Shown here piece by piece: positions 34,582 through 44,492 of a DNA stretch of 64,000 nt. The notes under the pieces are model-generated. The model saw only the letters and a program-made list of their open reading frames with translations. It had not been told where the DNA came from and searched no databases. The stretch comes from Macrotrachela quadricornifera (lineage: Eukaryota > Rotifera > Eurotatoria > Philodinida > Philodinidae), in NCBI GenBank assembly GCA_022393335.1, contig JAJEKB010021111.1, forward strand, positions 698,735 to 762,734, read 5' to 3'. Numbering within the stretch: the stretch's first letter is position 1; every line of letters starts with the position of its first letter. Both the position numbers and the translations under genes were made by a program.

Positions 34582-35741
34582 TCGTTTAGAGCCAAAATCG
34601 GTACTCTCATAAAAAATCATTTTTTCTCGATGAAACCTTAAAACAAAGTGTTCTCATCTAGTTTCTAGTGATATTAGCTAAATATTGCTTTTTTTTTTCC
34701 TATTTGGATTGGAATGACGTTCGCTGGCAATACTATATATTTGGTATCCAACCCCAACTAATAGTCAGTGTTTTTATCCCTTGATACTATTGTTCGACTT
34801 GATTTTTCAAGGGTTATACGATTGTATAGGATCATGTGCAGTAAAAATACTACTATATGGGGCTCTTATAGAATGTAATACTATAATATGTCTACATTAT
34901 GCACTTTTTTGTTAATGTCCACTATCAAAAACACCTATTTTGATTGCCAACCACTTTAGTTTTTCTTCTATTCCATATCATTTTTAGAGAGCTTCAAAAT
35001 GATATAAAAATATTGAGGAAAAAATGTTGGACAGCCCCAAAAGTCTTCGGACATAGTGTTCAAAATGTGTGATTTTATGACTGGTTAGCGTTTCTTGTCC
35101 CCATTTTTAAACTTAAAAAATAGTATTGTAGTGTAGAAATATATGACTTTCGGAATCGGCTTACAAAACTGGGTACATTCATGTAATTTTTATTAATTTT
35201 CGTTGAGTTTCATTTTTTTCTAAAAAATCGCTCCGACTCCCTCTCAGGCTAGGACCGATAAATGAATGCCGCTGGAGTTTTGTTTTGATGCTAAGAATAT
35301 AGTTTCTGACTTTTGAATTAATGACAGAACTTCAATGTACAAATTGATTCAATCATTAAAATCAGGTTTTGATGAAATTCATTTATTGACCCTACCCTGA
35401 GAGGGAGTAGGGCGAATTTTTTGAAAAAATGACATATTATAGTATTACATGCTATAAGAGTCCCATGTAGTAGTATTTTTACTGCACATGATCCTATACA
35501 ATCTTATAACCCTTGAAAAATCAAGTCGATCAACAATATCAAGAGATAAAAAAACTGACTACTAGTTGGGGATGGCTACCTCATATATACCATTGCCAGC
35601 GAACGTCCTCCCAGTACAAATAGGGCAAAAATAAGCAATATTTCGCTAATATCACTAGAAACTAGATGAGAACACTTTGTTTTAAGGTTTCATCGAGAAA
35701 AAATGAATTTTTATGAGGGTACCGATTTTGGCTCTAAACGA
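34582..35741. mobile_element. Fold-back element D (1.16 kb)
   Basis: The arms are about 320 bp: TCGTTTAGAGCCAAAATCGG at 34582 against the same sequence inverted ending at 35741. Similarity carries on through TTTTTTCTCGATGAAACCTT, ACGTTCGCTGGCAAT and GATCATGTGCAGTAAAAATA. A nested inverted pair (ACTCCCTCTCAGG near 35240 and 35395) lies inside. No open reading frame. It sits between MAPEG copies 1 and 2, so it probably inserted after or during their duplication. Confidence 0.8.
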
Positions 35742-35956
35742 CCCACCTCCGTTACGCGTTCTTATTCGTTTTAGTGGACTTTTGTATTGCTCTTGTCTGC
35801 CTCTAGTACTCAACAATAATAATGCTCTATCTGTATTGTATGACTACTTCTTAAGGATTCGATCAGAATAAATTAAAAACTTAAATTTGTGAATGTCTCA
35901 TCATGAAGTATGATATTATGCAAAAAAAGTCGTATTTTTGAGACTTACGTCCATTG

Positions 35957-36507
35957 GTCACGTAATAACAAAGATCTATTGACATGGCCGCTAATATAGC
36001 CACTGTCAAGATGAAACCTAGAATTCGACCATATGTAATTTTGAAGATATAACATAGATTGTGTCAATATCGACTAATCACCATGATAATACAATATACA
36101 AGAACACGTGCAAATACATGATTCAATATAATTTTTTCCGAGGGTGGTGTGTATTGCACATATATTGTACTGGACAGCGTTATGATGAGAATAAGAAAAT
36201 ATGGTACATATTCCACATCATTTCGAAGACACCGATTAATTCGACCAATGACAGACCAATCATCATTTTCATTCACAAACTTTCCGTTAGGAAAATGTTC
36301 AACATCTTCGGGTGTTGAGTAAACACCAGCTCGATAGCGAAGTGTTGCTAGTACAAATGAAAGAACAACATTTTTCATTACTAATATCAATATAACCCAG
36401 GAAATAACGATTTCAGCATCATTCTCTTCACCTAATATCGCTAAAATAATAAATAAACTCTTCAGAAAAGATGAAGATAATCGAAAGAACCATAGCTTAA
36501 GAAGCAC
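35957..36507 (-). pseudogene. MAPEG-family protein, copy 2, with an internal stop
   Basis: The frame starts MLLKLWFFRLSSSFLKSLFI at 36507 and continues through TM1, the YSTPEDVEHF loop, NENDDWSVIGRINRCLRND and VEYVPYFLIL, to a TGA at 36064-36066. Copies 1 and 3 have a leucine codon (TTA) at exactly that place. The same frame then continues as HNLCYIFKITYGRILGFIL to about CYYVTNG near 35960, so only the stop separates two conserved halves. Truncation would remove the last transmembrane helix. Either a recent pseudogene or a base error. Confidence 0.78.
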
Positions 36508-36510
36508 AGA

Positions 36511-37738
36511 AAGAAAAAAAGTGCTTATTCTTTTGAAAGAGAAGCTATCAATACAATTATTGTGAGATTAAAATGTAAAACACAATCAAACTGTTTATGA
36601 AGACGATACATGAAAAAATATTCTGGTGTCTATCATTATTGACCATTGAGAGAAAGCGTTGCTAAAATATTTATTAGGTACAACCTATTAGGTTCAGATC
36701 TGGAGATCTTATTGGCCGGATCTAGTGCAGATCCAGATTCAAAGAAACGTGTGATACATGTGATAAGTAAAATTTGTTTATCACCAGATGTAAATAATTT
36801 TCTCTGTGACTCTTCTTAGTTTTCTTTAATTTTTTTCTTCATTTATTAATTATACGGTAAAATATATGAAGTGTAGTATTTGCCAAACTCAAAAAATCGA
36901 AAAAAGTATGGGACATCTTTAGAACAACTGTCAGATTCAGATTAGATAATTTTCATCGAAAGTATAAATAAATATTATCTATATGTTCAAGTCTGAAAAT
37001 TTTTGGACGCGATCGGCTCCAGTTTAGAATTATACTGTGTTCTTAGCCTATATACTTCTTTTCTTATAGATCCGGAGCTTCGAAAGGTTTTCAATTATAT
37101 TATCTTCAGTAGCATTCGGACTCTTTTTTGTAGTGAAGAGGATTTCAGTGTGTCTATGGAAGTCTTTAGAATAATATGATAGTCTATATTATATAGACCA
37201 CCTGCTTTGATTGATGCTGGTTTCTAAGCGGTTTGAGTTTATTTAAATTTACACGATAGTTTTCAGTGTATATTAGTGCTTTTTTTTAGAAGAGACTAGG
37301 CGCTGATTATCTTACATCAAAACGGATGCAGGCATACTATTTAAAAATAAGATAACTTTTTATTAACATACGAAATCATTGGAATGCAGATGGGGACTTT
37401 CAATGAAAGTAAATTTGTCAAAGCCTTCCTAGCGTTTTTCCTTAAAATGAAGGCGTAAGTTATAGAACATAACACAAGCTGCAGTCTCTACGCTAGAGAT
37501 AATAAACACTTTTTATCTTTCATATACTGTTGCTTTCATAAATCATTCGGCCTTGAAACCCTCAAAAGATTTAGAAGACCGCTATTAATCCTTCAATGGT
37601 TTATGAACGTTTGCATATATCATAAGATTTTAAACTCGTAGATATAATAGAAAAATATTTCATTCGGCTTAAAAGCACATAAAATCGAAGTTTGAAGTGG
37701 ATTCGCGGGTCCTTGGGAACGGAACGCGAAACTGACAC
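36511..37738. other. Intergenic between MAPEG copies 2 and 3
   Basis: No gene was seen. A GC-richer patch with repeated GATC-type words ('agatctggagatctt', 'gatctagtgcagatcc') lies at 36690-36745. Confidence 0.4.
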
Positions 37739-37740
37739 CC

Positions 37741-38670
37741 CTACTTACACCTATTGCCTTTAGTGGTATAATAGCAAATATCTATTGACATGACTGTTAA
37801 TATGCTTGTTGTCAAGACAGAACCTATAAGTCGACCATATGTAATTTTGAAGATATAACACAGATTGTGTAAGTATCGACTAATCACCATTATAATGCCA
37901 TATACAAGAGTGCGTCGAAACATATTATTAAACACAATAGGACCCAGTGATGGAGACTTTTCCTCCCATGTCCACAATAGTATTTTGCTGAAAATCAAAA
38001 AATATGGAACATATTCCACATCATTTCGAAGACACCGATTGATTCGACCACTGACAGACCAATCATCGTTTTCATTCACATACTGTTCGCCATGAAACTG
38101 CTGAACATCTTCAGGTGCTCGATAAATACGAGCGCGACGGCGAAGAAAAGCTAATATGATTAATAAAACCATATTTTTCATCACTAACACGAATGTAATC
38201 CAAGCAACAACGATTTGAGCTTTTTCACTTTCAGAAATCATCTTTGAAGTTATAAATAAACTCTTTAAAGACAATGATGGCAAATCAAAAAAAATATGGT
38301 TTAACAAATAATAAAAAAAGCAGGGCTTTATCTTAAAAGAAAGATAAAGGTCTATGCTATCCGAAAGAAGAAAAAGTGTCTTTACAACATAGAAGACATC
38401 TTGTTTCTTCAGCAAACTGATATAAGTTTTTTGTGCACTTGTTTGTGTTTGTGTCCTTCTTCGCTTAAAACAAAATTTTAGAAGGACAAAACCGCTCTTT
38501 CCTATTATAAACAACATCAGTTTGAAAAGAACATTCAACTCGACTAACGAATATTCGTGCTTAACTTTCCGGTGCTGAACTTCCTCGGGCTTATCGTTCC
38601 TTGTGCTTATCATTCCTGTGCTTATCGTTTCCGTGCTCAACATTCCGTGCTCATCGTTTCTCGTGCTCAT
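37741..38670 (-). CDS. MAPEG-family membrane protein, copy 3 (intact domain)
   Basis: The open frame is 309 residues; the MAPEG domain occupies about 150-300. It has TM1 (VVAWITFVLVMKNMVLLIIL), YRAPEDVQQF, NENDDWSVSGRINRCLRND, EYVPYFLIF, TM3 (RRTLVYGIIMVISRYLHNL) and a final TM (LIGSVLTTSILTVMSIDICY). A shorter start at M144 (38241) would give a family-sized 166-residue protein, but that Met is not kept in the other copies. Residues about 82-140 are conserved in frame in copy 1, so some upstream sequence is probably coding. The first 40 residues come from a tandem repeat of about 16 bp and are doubtful. It likely sits in the ER membrane and conjugates or isomerises lipophilic substrates with glutathione. 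It is the only apparently functional member of this tandem trio. Confidence 0.78.
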   Translation of the reverse strand: MSTRNDEHGMLSTETISTGMISTRNDKPEEVQHRKVKHEYSLVELNVLFKLMLFIIGKSGFVLLKFCFKRRRTQTQTSAQKTYISLLKKQDVFYVVKTLFLLSDSIDLYLSFKIKPCFFYYLLNHIFFDLPSLSLKSLFITSKMISESEKAQIVVAWITFVLVMKNMVLLIILAFLRRRARIYRAPEDVQQFHGEQYVNENDDWSVSGRINRCLRNDVEYVPYFLIFSKILLWTWEEKSPSLGPIVFNNMFRRTLVYGIIMVISRYLHNLCYIFKITYGRLIGSVLTTSILTVMSIDICYYTTKGNRCK

Positions 38671-38685
38671 CGTTCCGGTTCCTAA
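38584..38685. repeat. Short tandem repeat, about 16 bp x 6
   Basis: The unit resembles GTGCTTATCGTTCC, with copies such as gggcttatcgttcctt, gtgcttatcattcc, gtgctcaacattcc and gtgctcatcgtttc. It overlaps the doubtful N-terminus of MAPEG copy 3. Confidence 0.6.
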
Positions 38686-38849
38686 ATATACAAAATCTAT
38701 ATTTTCATAGGGATATCTAAAAGTAGTGGCAAAGTCATTTTAGTATCGTATACTCAACTTGATAAAAGTTCCTTTTTACAACGAATGATAGAGAAAAAAA
38801 TGGTCTATCGTTTCTTTGGTATTTCATCACTACTGAACTAATATAGTAA

Positions 38850-39492
38850 TGATAAAATTTGAATAAGAACTATTTTTGTTGAATGATAGATCGTTACAGT
38901 AGACCATAATGAATATGATAATTTTATATTTCGCTTTATTATTATTTGATGCGTCGTATCAAAAAAATAAATATCCAAGCACAAGTTATCGTGTGGAAAG
39001 AGAAGACAATTCTCCAGTGAGTTGCTTATTTTCTAAGTGCACAAAATACTGAGCAGACAAGTTTCAGTAAAACGAAAAACGAGATTTTTGTTTTGATAAA
39101 ACATATATACATATCATCCCATCTGATCTTCTTGTTACTAGATACGTTGCATTTAAAAAACAAAGTACGATGCAGCGTGAAAAACTCGACATTTTACAAA
39201 TAAAACTATACAAAAGTACGATAGGATAAAACGTATACGTCTTTCTCAAAAAAGAAAATTTCGTTTTTCTAACGTCAAAACTTAATCACTTAGAAAATAA
39301 GCGATTCAGTAGAAGTTGAAAAACTTTTCATGTTGCATCTTATACTTGAATATTTTTTTTTCAATACAACATATTCAGTAATGGTAAAATGAAATGTAAA
39401 AAGTACTTCACTTTTTATTCCGCACTCGTTATGGTCTACTGTAACGATTTATCATTCAACAAAAACAGTTCTTATACAAATTCATATACTTA
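38850..39492. repeat. Fold-back element E
   Basis: Arms of about 65 bp carry TTGTTGAATGATAGATCGTT, then ACAGTAGACCATAA, on the left (38880-38915), and the inverted copy lies at 39430-39475. A nested pair GCTTATTTTCTAAGTG occurs at 39023-39038 and inverted at 39288-39303. The shared core motif is present at about 39169-39186 and again inverted at about 39323-39341. Non-coding. Confidence 0.65.
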
Positions 39493-39640
39493 TTTGTTAA
39501 AAATATGTGAGTTGAGAAATGGTCTTATCATCTCTCCCACGTTTCTCTGTCATTTAATGATATAAATGTTGACTAAAAGAGTCACAATTATCAGGTTTTA
39601 TTTCATAATAAAACAAAAGAAAACTAATGATAAGATGCGC

Positions 39641-39654
39641 GTATATATATAAAG
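39641..39654 (+). promoter_or_regulatory. TATA box of the TMEM272-like gene
   Basis: GTATATATATAAAG lies 45-57 bp before the ATG at 39698, implying a very short leader. Confidence 0.5.
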
Positions 39655-39697
39655 TTGAGAAAAAATTTATACAAGTTAAATAAGATAAATATAAATA

Positions 39698-40352
39698 ATG
39701 ATAAACAACTTTGGAAATGATCTTTCTCCAAAAATTGAATTGGGTGAGAAAATAATTGATCCTGTATCAAATCAACATGAAAATATTTTCATACGTGCAA
39801 AACGAGCTGCTAGCAAAAGTATAATAATTGCTTGTGGTTTATTGCTAGTGGGTTTATTAATGATCGTTGTTTTTGCATTACCAATATCTCAAATAGTTAT
39901 TGGAAGTATACATATGAATTCATGTCCTATGGATCCTCGTATACCAATATATTTGATTGTTGCTGGTATTTTTACCTTATTTCTTCTTATTATTTTCTGT
40001 ATAAGGGTAACGATTATTTTTAAACATTTCATATATTTACAAAGAAAACTTGTTTTTTAGGTTGTTCTGGAAAATTCATGTTTAGTGTTGTGTCTAAAGA
40101 TTTTAATCTGGTTGTTTTGTCTTGGATGGTACATAACGGTACGTTAAAATTTATTTAAAATTCTCAATATTTATTTGAATCTTACTTATTTAGGGAACTG
40201 TTTGGATTTTTCGTGATAAAAAAATAGTTCAATATTCTTCTCGTCATGATTTGAATACTTATTGTGAATATTCATTATTCAATTTTGCCTATATAACAAT
40301 GTTTTTTGGTTATGGATTCCTTTTTGGTACTATTTGTAATAATACCAAATAA
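39698..40352 (+). CDS. TMEM272-like four-helix membrane protein, three exons
   Basis: The join is 39698-40006, 40061-40138 and 40194-40352, giving 181 residues. Both introns (54 and 55 nt) have GT..AG ends (GGTAACG..TTTTTTAG and GGTACGT..TATTTAG) and lie in phase 0. Features include TM1 (IIIACGLLLVGLLMIVVFAL), the conserved DPRIPIYLIVAG turn leading into TM2, then exon 2 LIWLFCLGWYIT joined to exon 3 GTVWIFRD. That WY.tGtVWIF signature is typical of TMEM272-like proteins. A final TM (YITMFFGYGFLFGTIC) follows. Without splicing the frame would stop at residue 120. The stop codon overlaps an AATAAA sequence (40348-40353). Function is unknown; it is a plasma-membrane or endomembrane protein by topology. 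Confidence 0.85.
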
Positions 40353-40359
40353 ATAAATT

Positions 40360-41668
40360 AAAAAATATTATTTTATTCTATAACATTTACAAATATGATC
40401 ATTAATAAATTTCGATATAGAACTGTTTTTGTTCCATTGTTGATGTGCTATATTTTTGCGACACACTGAAGCTGTTTATTTATTCGTGGAGTTTTATCAT
40501 GTTGACAAAAAGCAAAACATACATGTAGGGACAGTACGACCAAGGCATAGTAGACAGAAAAGAGGTTCAGGAGCAATATCATTTGCCAAGCCGCTTTTGA
40601 ACCGAGACTATGTGCCTTATGTGGGCTTTGATGAGCTATGAACATATGGTATTTTTTAGCAAAAAGCCGTGGCCCCCCTGAAAAACCGATTTTCGAGTTT
40701 CGACTTGAAACTTTGTACAGAGGAGGGTCTTAATGGGAATAGTTTATTATGAAAGTCTCAGATCTTTGGGTTGATTCTATTCGAAGATATGAGTACAAGA
40801 TTTCACATAACTTATAGCACAAAATGTTAAGTGTTTGTATTTAAGAATAGGAACAATCAAGGAATTTGATATTTTCAGAATTGACTAGTTTTATTGAGAT
40901 CTCTCTATGTGCAAAGTTTCAAGTCGAAAGGTGAACCTGACGAGGATCATGGCGTTGTGTCACAACAATACTCTGAAAAATCAAATATCACAAAGAGAGT
41001 TCAACGGCACATCTATTGAAGATAGACCATGACACGTTCTATCAAACGATAAATTAAGACTTGAATTTAAACTCCCGCAAAATCTCACAAACGAACTGCA
41101 TTATGAGTCAGTGGCTATTCTGCACTATCCTCATGGGAAGTTTTTGATCTTATTATAGCCTAAAAAACTTCAAAGAGTCCTACCGGTCTGCAATATATAG
41201 TAGATACATAACGCTGGTTGACGTATGTTGTGGCATCTGCTATTTATCACATACTCATTATAGATTGGCATCCAAGATGCACTTAAATGCAGAATCACGG
41301 AAGCTTCGAAACTAGCTATGATATGAATTCGAATCTCGAACCCTGCTTTGTCGCCTGACTGTCTGCTGAATGGATAAACTCCCTGCGTTTGAAAAAAATA
41401 TGACTGAAATACTCCGATTTTTGGATGTACTGGTCTGTAGAGGGGTACGGCTTTGGATCCCAAAACTCGAACCTGGCATACAAAGTCCTACTGAAAATCC
41501 GAGGTGAAAACTAAAAAAAATAATCATTACTTTTAGTTTTTCAGGAAATCTGGGTAATGCAGATAGGAATTTTTTTCAAAACGACCTCTTGTTGCCGTTC
41601 CTGGATAGATGATATTAAATAATCTAATTATATTTAGTGTTGTATAGATTTGTGCACACATTATTTTA
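40360..41668. other. Intergenic, no supported gene
   Basis: Overlapping short frames on both strands near 40450-40645 and 41170-41530 show no domain. The sequence is less AT-rich than its surroundings and may be an old repeat. Confidence 0.4.
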
Positions 41669-42676
41669 TCAAAAATATTCTCCTGGCCAAATTGTCGCAT
41701 TTCCACATTCTGTTTCATAAGCTGTTTTAATCTCGTGAAATTTCTCATTTGATAATCGAATATTTCTAATCATGATATCATCATTTTGTTCTGAGATTAA
41801 TTTATCAGTATCCCATCTCAACGTTTTTAATGTTGTATATTGAGGAAGTGTATGAAGAAGAAAACTTTTCTGACGATATTGATCACGAATTTTTTCAGCA
41901 GCCATGTTAAGTAAAGTTGTTTCGGCATGAAAATCTAGTGCTCGCCATTCTGATAAGGATACAGTAGAATTTTTCCCATCTGGTTGACTTATGACAATAT
42001 ATCCTCTTTTATTTGGTAATATGCAAACATAAGCCAAATCATCTTTCCAATGCCAACCAATCCAATGCTCGAACATTAGAGAAGAATATCGATCAAATTG
42101 ATATGAACGAGGATGAATTGAATAGATTTCAAATAGTTCATCATAAAAAGAGATAGATGATGCTGAAAACCACGGTGTTTCATGATTAGAAAAGGGAATA
42201 TTATCATTTATACTAATAACATAATCTATTCGAGTTTTAACAGATTCATAACCTAATGTTAAATAATGATTTGATCGTCCAGTTCCTAACATTGATAAAT
42301 CAAAATTTTCTCGTTCCATCTTATCAATTGCTTGTTTAAGTAGTTCTTTTGATAAACCCTGATTACGAAATTCTACTAGAGTAGCAACATTCGAAATAAC
42401 ACCACAAAGAAACGTTTCATTATTGGATGATTTCAAAATCATTCGTCGAATATGTACAACACTAACTAATAAATTCTCATTTAACCAAGCTCCTAAAGTG
42501 TCTCCTTCTTGATAATGAAGTGAAGCTGTTGACGAAAAATATCGTTCAAAATAACCATCACTTTTCGGTTCAAATACTGTTTGCCAAAGTTCAATTGCTT
42601 TTGTTTGTTCACTTTTAACAACAGGACGATAAATAATTGATAAATGAGATTTCTCCAAAATCTCTGGTGACGACAT
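41669..42676 (-). CDS. GNAT-family N-acetyltransferase (Eis-like layout)
   Basis: This is a 335-residue single-exon frame. Residues 60-125 form a GNAT core: strand LGAWLNENLLVSVVHIRRMI, then GVISNVATLVEFRNQGLSKE, whose R104-N-Q-G-L-S109 fits the R/Q-x-x-G-x-G/A acetyl-CoA pyrophosphate loop, then a helix (LLKQAIDKM). LSMLGTGRSNHYLTLGYESV follows. The long C-terminal half with a second alpha/beta part recalls the two-domain Eis-type enzymes, which are largely bacterial. It would transfer acetyl from acetyl-CoA to an amine; the substrate is unknown. There is no signal peptide. No introns in 1 kb plus the bacterial-like layout make horizontal origin possible. Confidence 0.75.
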   Translation of the reverse strand: MSSPEILEKSHLSIIYRPVVKSEQTKAIELWQTVFEPKSDGYFERYFSSTASLHYQEGDTLGAWLNENLLVSVVHIRRMILKSSNNETFLCGVISNVATLVEFRNQGLSKELLKQAIDKMERENFDLSMLGTGRSNHYLTLGYESVKTRIDYVISINDNIPFSNHETPWFSASSISFYDELFEIYSIHPRSYQFDRYSSLMFEHWIGWHWKDDLAYVCILPNKRGYIVISQPDGKNSTVSLSEWRALDFHAETTLLNMAAEKIRDQYRQKSFLLHTLPQYTTLKTLRWDTDKLISEQNDDIMIRNIRLSNEKFHEIKTAYETECGNATIWPGEYF

Positions 42677-43190
42677 TAAATTGATAATATCTATAATAAA
42701 CTGACAACATTATTTTAATTTTTATATTCAACTCTTCACTTTCGTTAATAAATGACCGAAAATAATGCATATACTACTGCAATGCTTCAATTCATCCTTC
42801 TTTAATAATTCTATCAAAAGATTGGTTCTCGTTACATTTTTAACGATAATAATTGTTTCGTAATATTCTCGAATCGTAAGAAAAAAAAACACCATATTTT
42901 TTTTGTTTTTCTCTGTTCTCTTGTCACATGGCATGTTTCATAATAAAAAACACACTTTTCGTGTTCTTTCTTCAATAACACAGCAGAATACGAGTAAATA
43001 TTCTCGCACTTTAATACTTCAACAATATATTTTCTCTAAAGTGAAATATTTTCTTGTCGAATATGAATGTATTATATTTTTGATTTTATGATGTACTTCG
43101 TTTTTTTTATAAAATAGTTTTATATAAAACAATTGATTATATACAAATCTCAATCTTAATTATCTTGCTATACAGGATGTTGCATAACCT
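42677..43190. other. Intergenic, no supported gene
   Basis: AT-rich upstream region of the GNAT gene. No promoter motif is clear enough to call. Confidence 0.35.
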
Positions 43191-43194
43191 TTTT

Positions 43195-44004
43195 CCAAGG
43201 GGTAATGACTAGATTTTAAGGTAGATATCTAATGAATTTTATAGCAAATTAAAGCGCATCACAAACTGAATTTATTCGTACGAAATAGTAAGAGTTATAA
43301 AAACTTTTTAATAGTGAACTTATGAAATTTTGAGAAATTTAATACATTTTTGCCATAGAAAATAAACACATCAGTAATTGACAAAATGAAGTAAAAATTT
43401 TTTATTGGACATTTTGATATAGTCCGATAGAGCTCATCGAACTCGATAAAACTGTATATACTAAATTTTTTTAATTGTTTTTTTTTGAGGTAAAAATTCG
43501 AAAACCACAAAAAATACCAAAAAACGATTTCTCAATAAAATTAGCTTTTTTCATCATTTTTGCAATCACAGACACTTAGAAATATACTCATCAGATGCAA
43601 CATGAAAAACTACGTCTGAAAAGTATATTTCTAAATGTCCGTAGTTGTAAAAAATAATGCAAAAAGCTAATTTTATTGGAAAATCGTTTTTTGATATTTT
43701 TTGTGGTTTTCGAAATAGTTTTTCCAATTTTTTACCTCAGGAAAAAGATTAAAAAAAATTTTAACACATACAATTGTTGTAGAACTCGATGAGCTCTGTC
43801 GAACTATATAAAAATGCCCAATAAAAAATTTTTACTTTAGTTTGTCAATCACTGATGTGTTTACTTTCTACGGCAAAAATGTATTAAATTTCTCAAAACT
43901 TCGTAAGTTCATTATTAAAAAGTTTTTTGATGCGCTTTTATTTGCTATAAAATTCATTAGATACCTACCTCAAAATCAAGTCGTTACCCCCTGGAAAAAG
44001 GTTA
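43195..44004. mobile_element. Fold-back element F (0.81 kb, almost one full palindrome)
   Basis: TAACCTTTTTCCAAGGGGTA at 43195 is matched inverted by TAACCTTTTTCCAGGGGGTA from 44004. Arms of nearly 400 bp meet near 43600. The outer TA at both ends could be a TA target duplication. The arms contain GAACTCGATGAGCTCT-type motifs (43426-43450 inverted, 43776-43800 direct), and the core motif CAGATGCAACATGAAAAAC lies at 43592-43610 near the centre. Non-coding. Confidence 0.85.
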
Positions 44005-44492
44005 GTTTTTTTCCTTGAAGAAATGGGTTTTAAACATTTAAAAGGTGATATTCATGAGCAGCGTTAAACGATGAATCAGCATATATAAAAAAATTTTAAA
44101 ATAAACTTACTTGAATTTTGCATCAGTTGCACCCTATATCGGAAAGACACAGAATCAGACCAACATTAAATATGGTTGCATACTCAATATAGTTTCAATC
44201 TACTTACCAGCTGCATAACAAAACAAAATGCAAGGATCTGATTCGATATATAATCATGATTGATTATAGTCCCACAAGCTGATTCTATGTTTAGTCTTCG
44301 CAGATAAAAGTGAATTACGTAAAAAGCTTCTTGTATAAAATTTGTAGCTTACACTTACATAGAAACAAAAAACAAATGATTACTCTTTTTCTTTATCCAT
44401 AACGTAACTACTTACGAGTGTCACATGGCAACGCTAAATAAAAAAATCGAGATCTCCCACAGACAATAATTCGGACTTGATTTGTTGCGTTA
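44005..44492. other. Intergenic, no supported gene
   Basis: No gene or repeat was recognised. Confidence 0.35.

Noticed and set aside
43195..44004. Inverted arms considered as a CRISPR-like or satellite array
   Set aside because: There are only two inverted copies with no spacer periodicity; it is a fold-back element.
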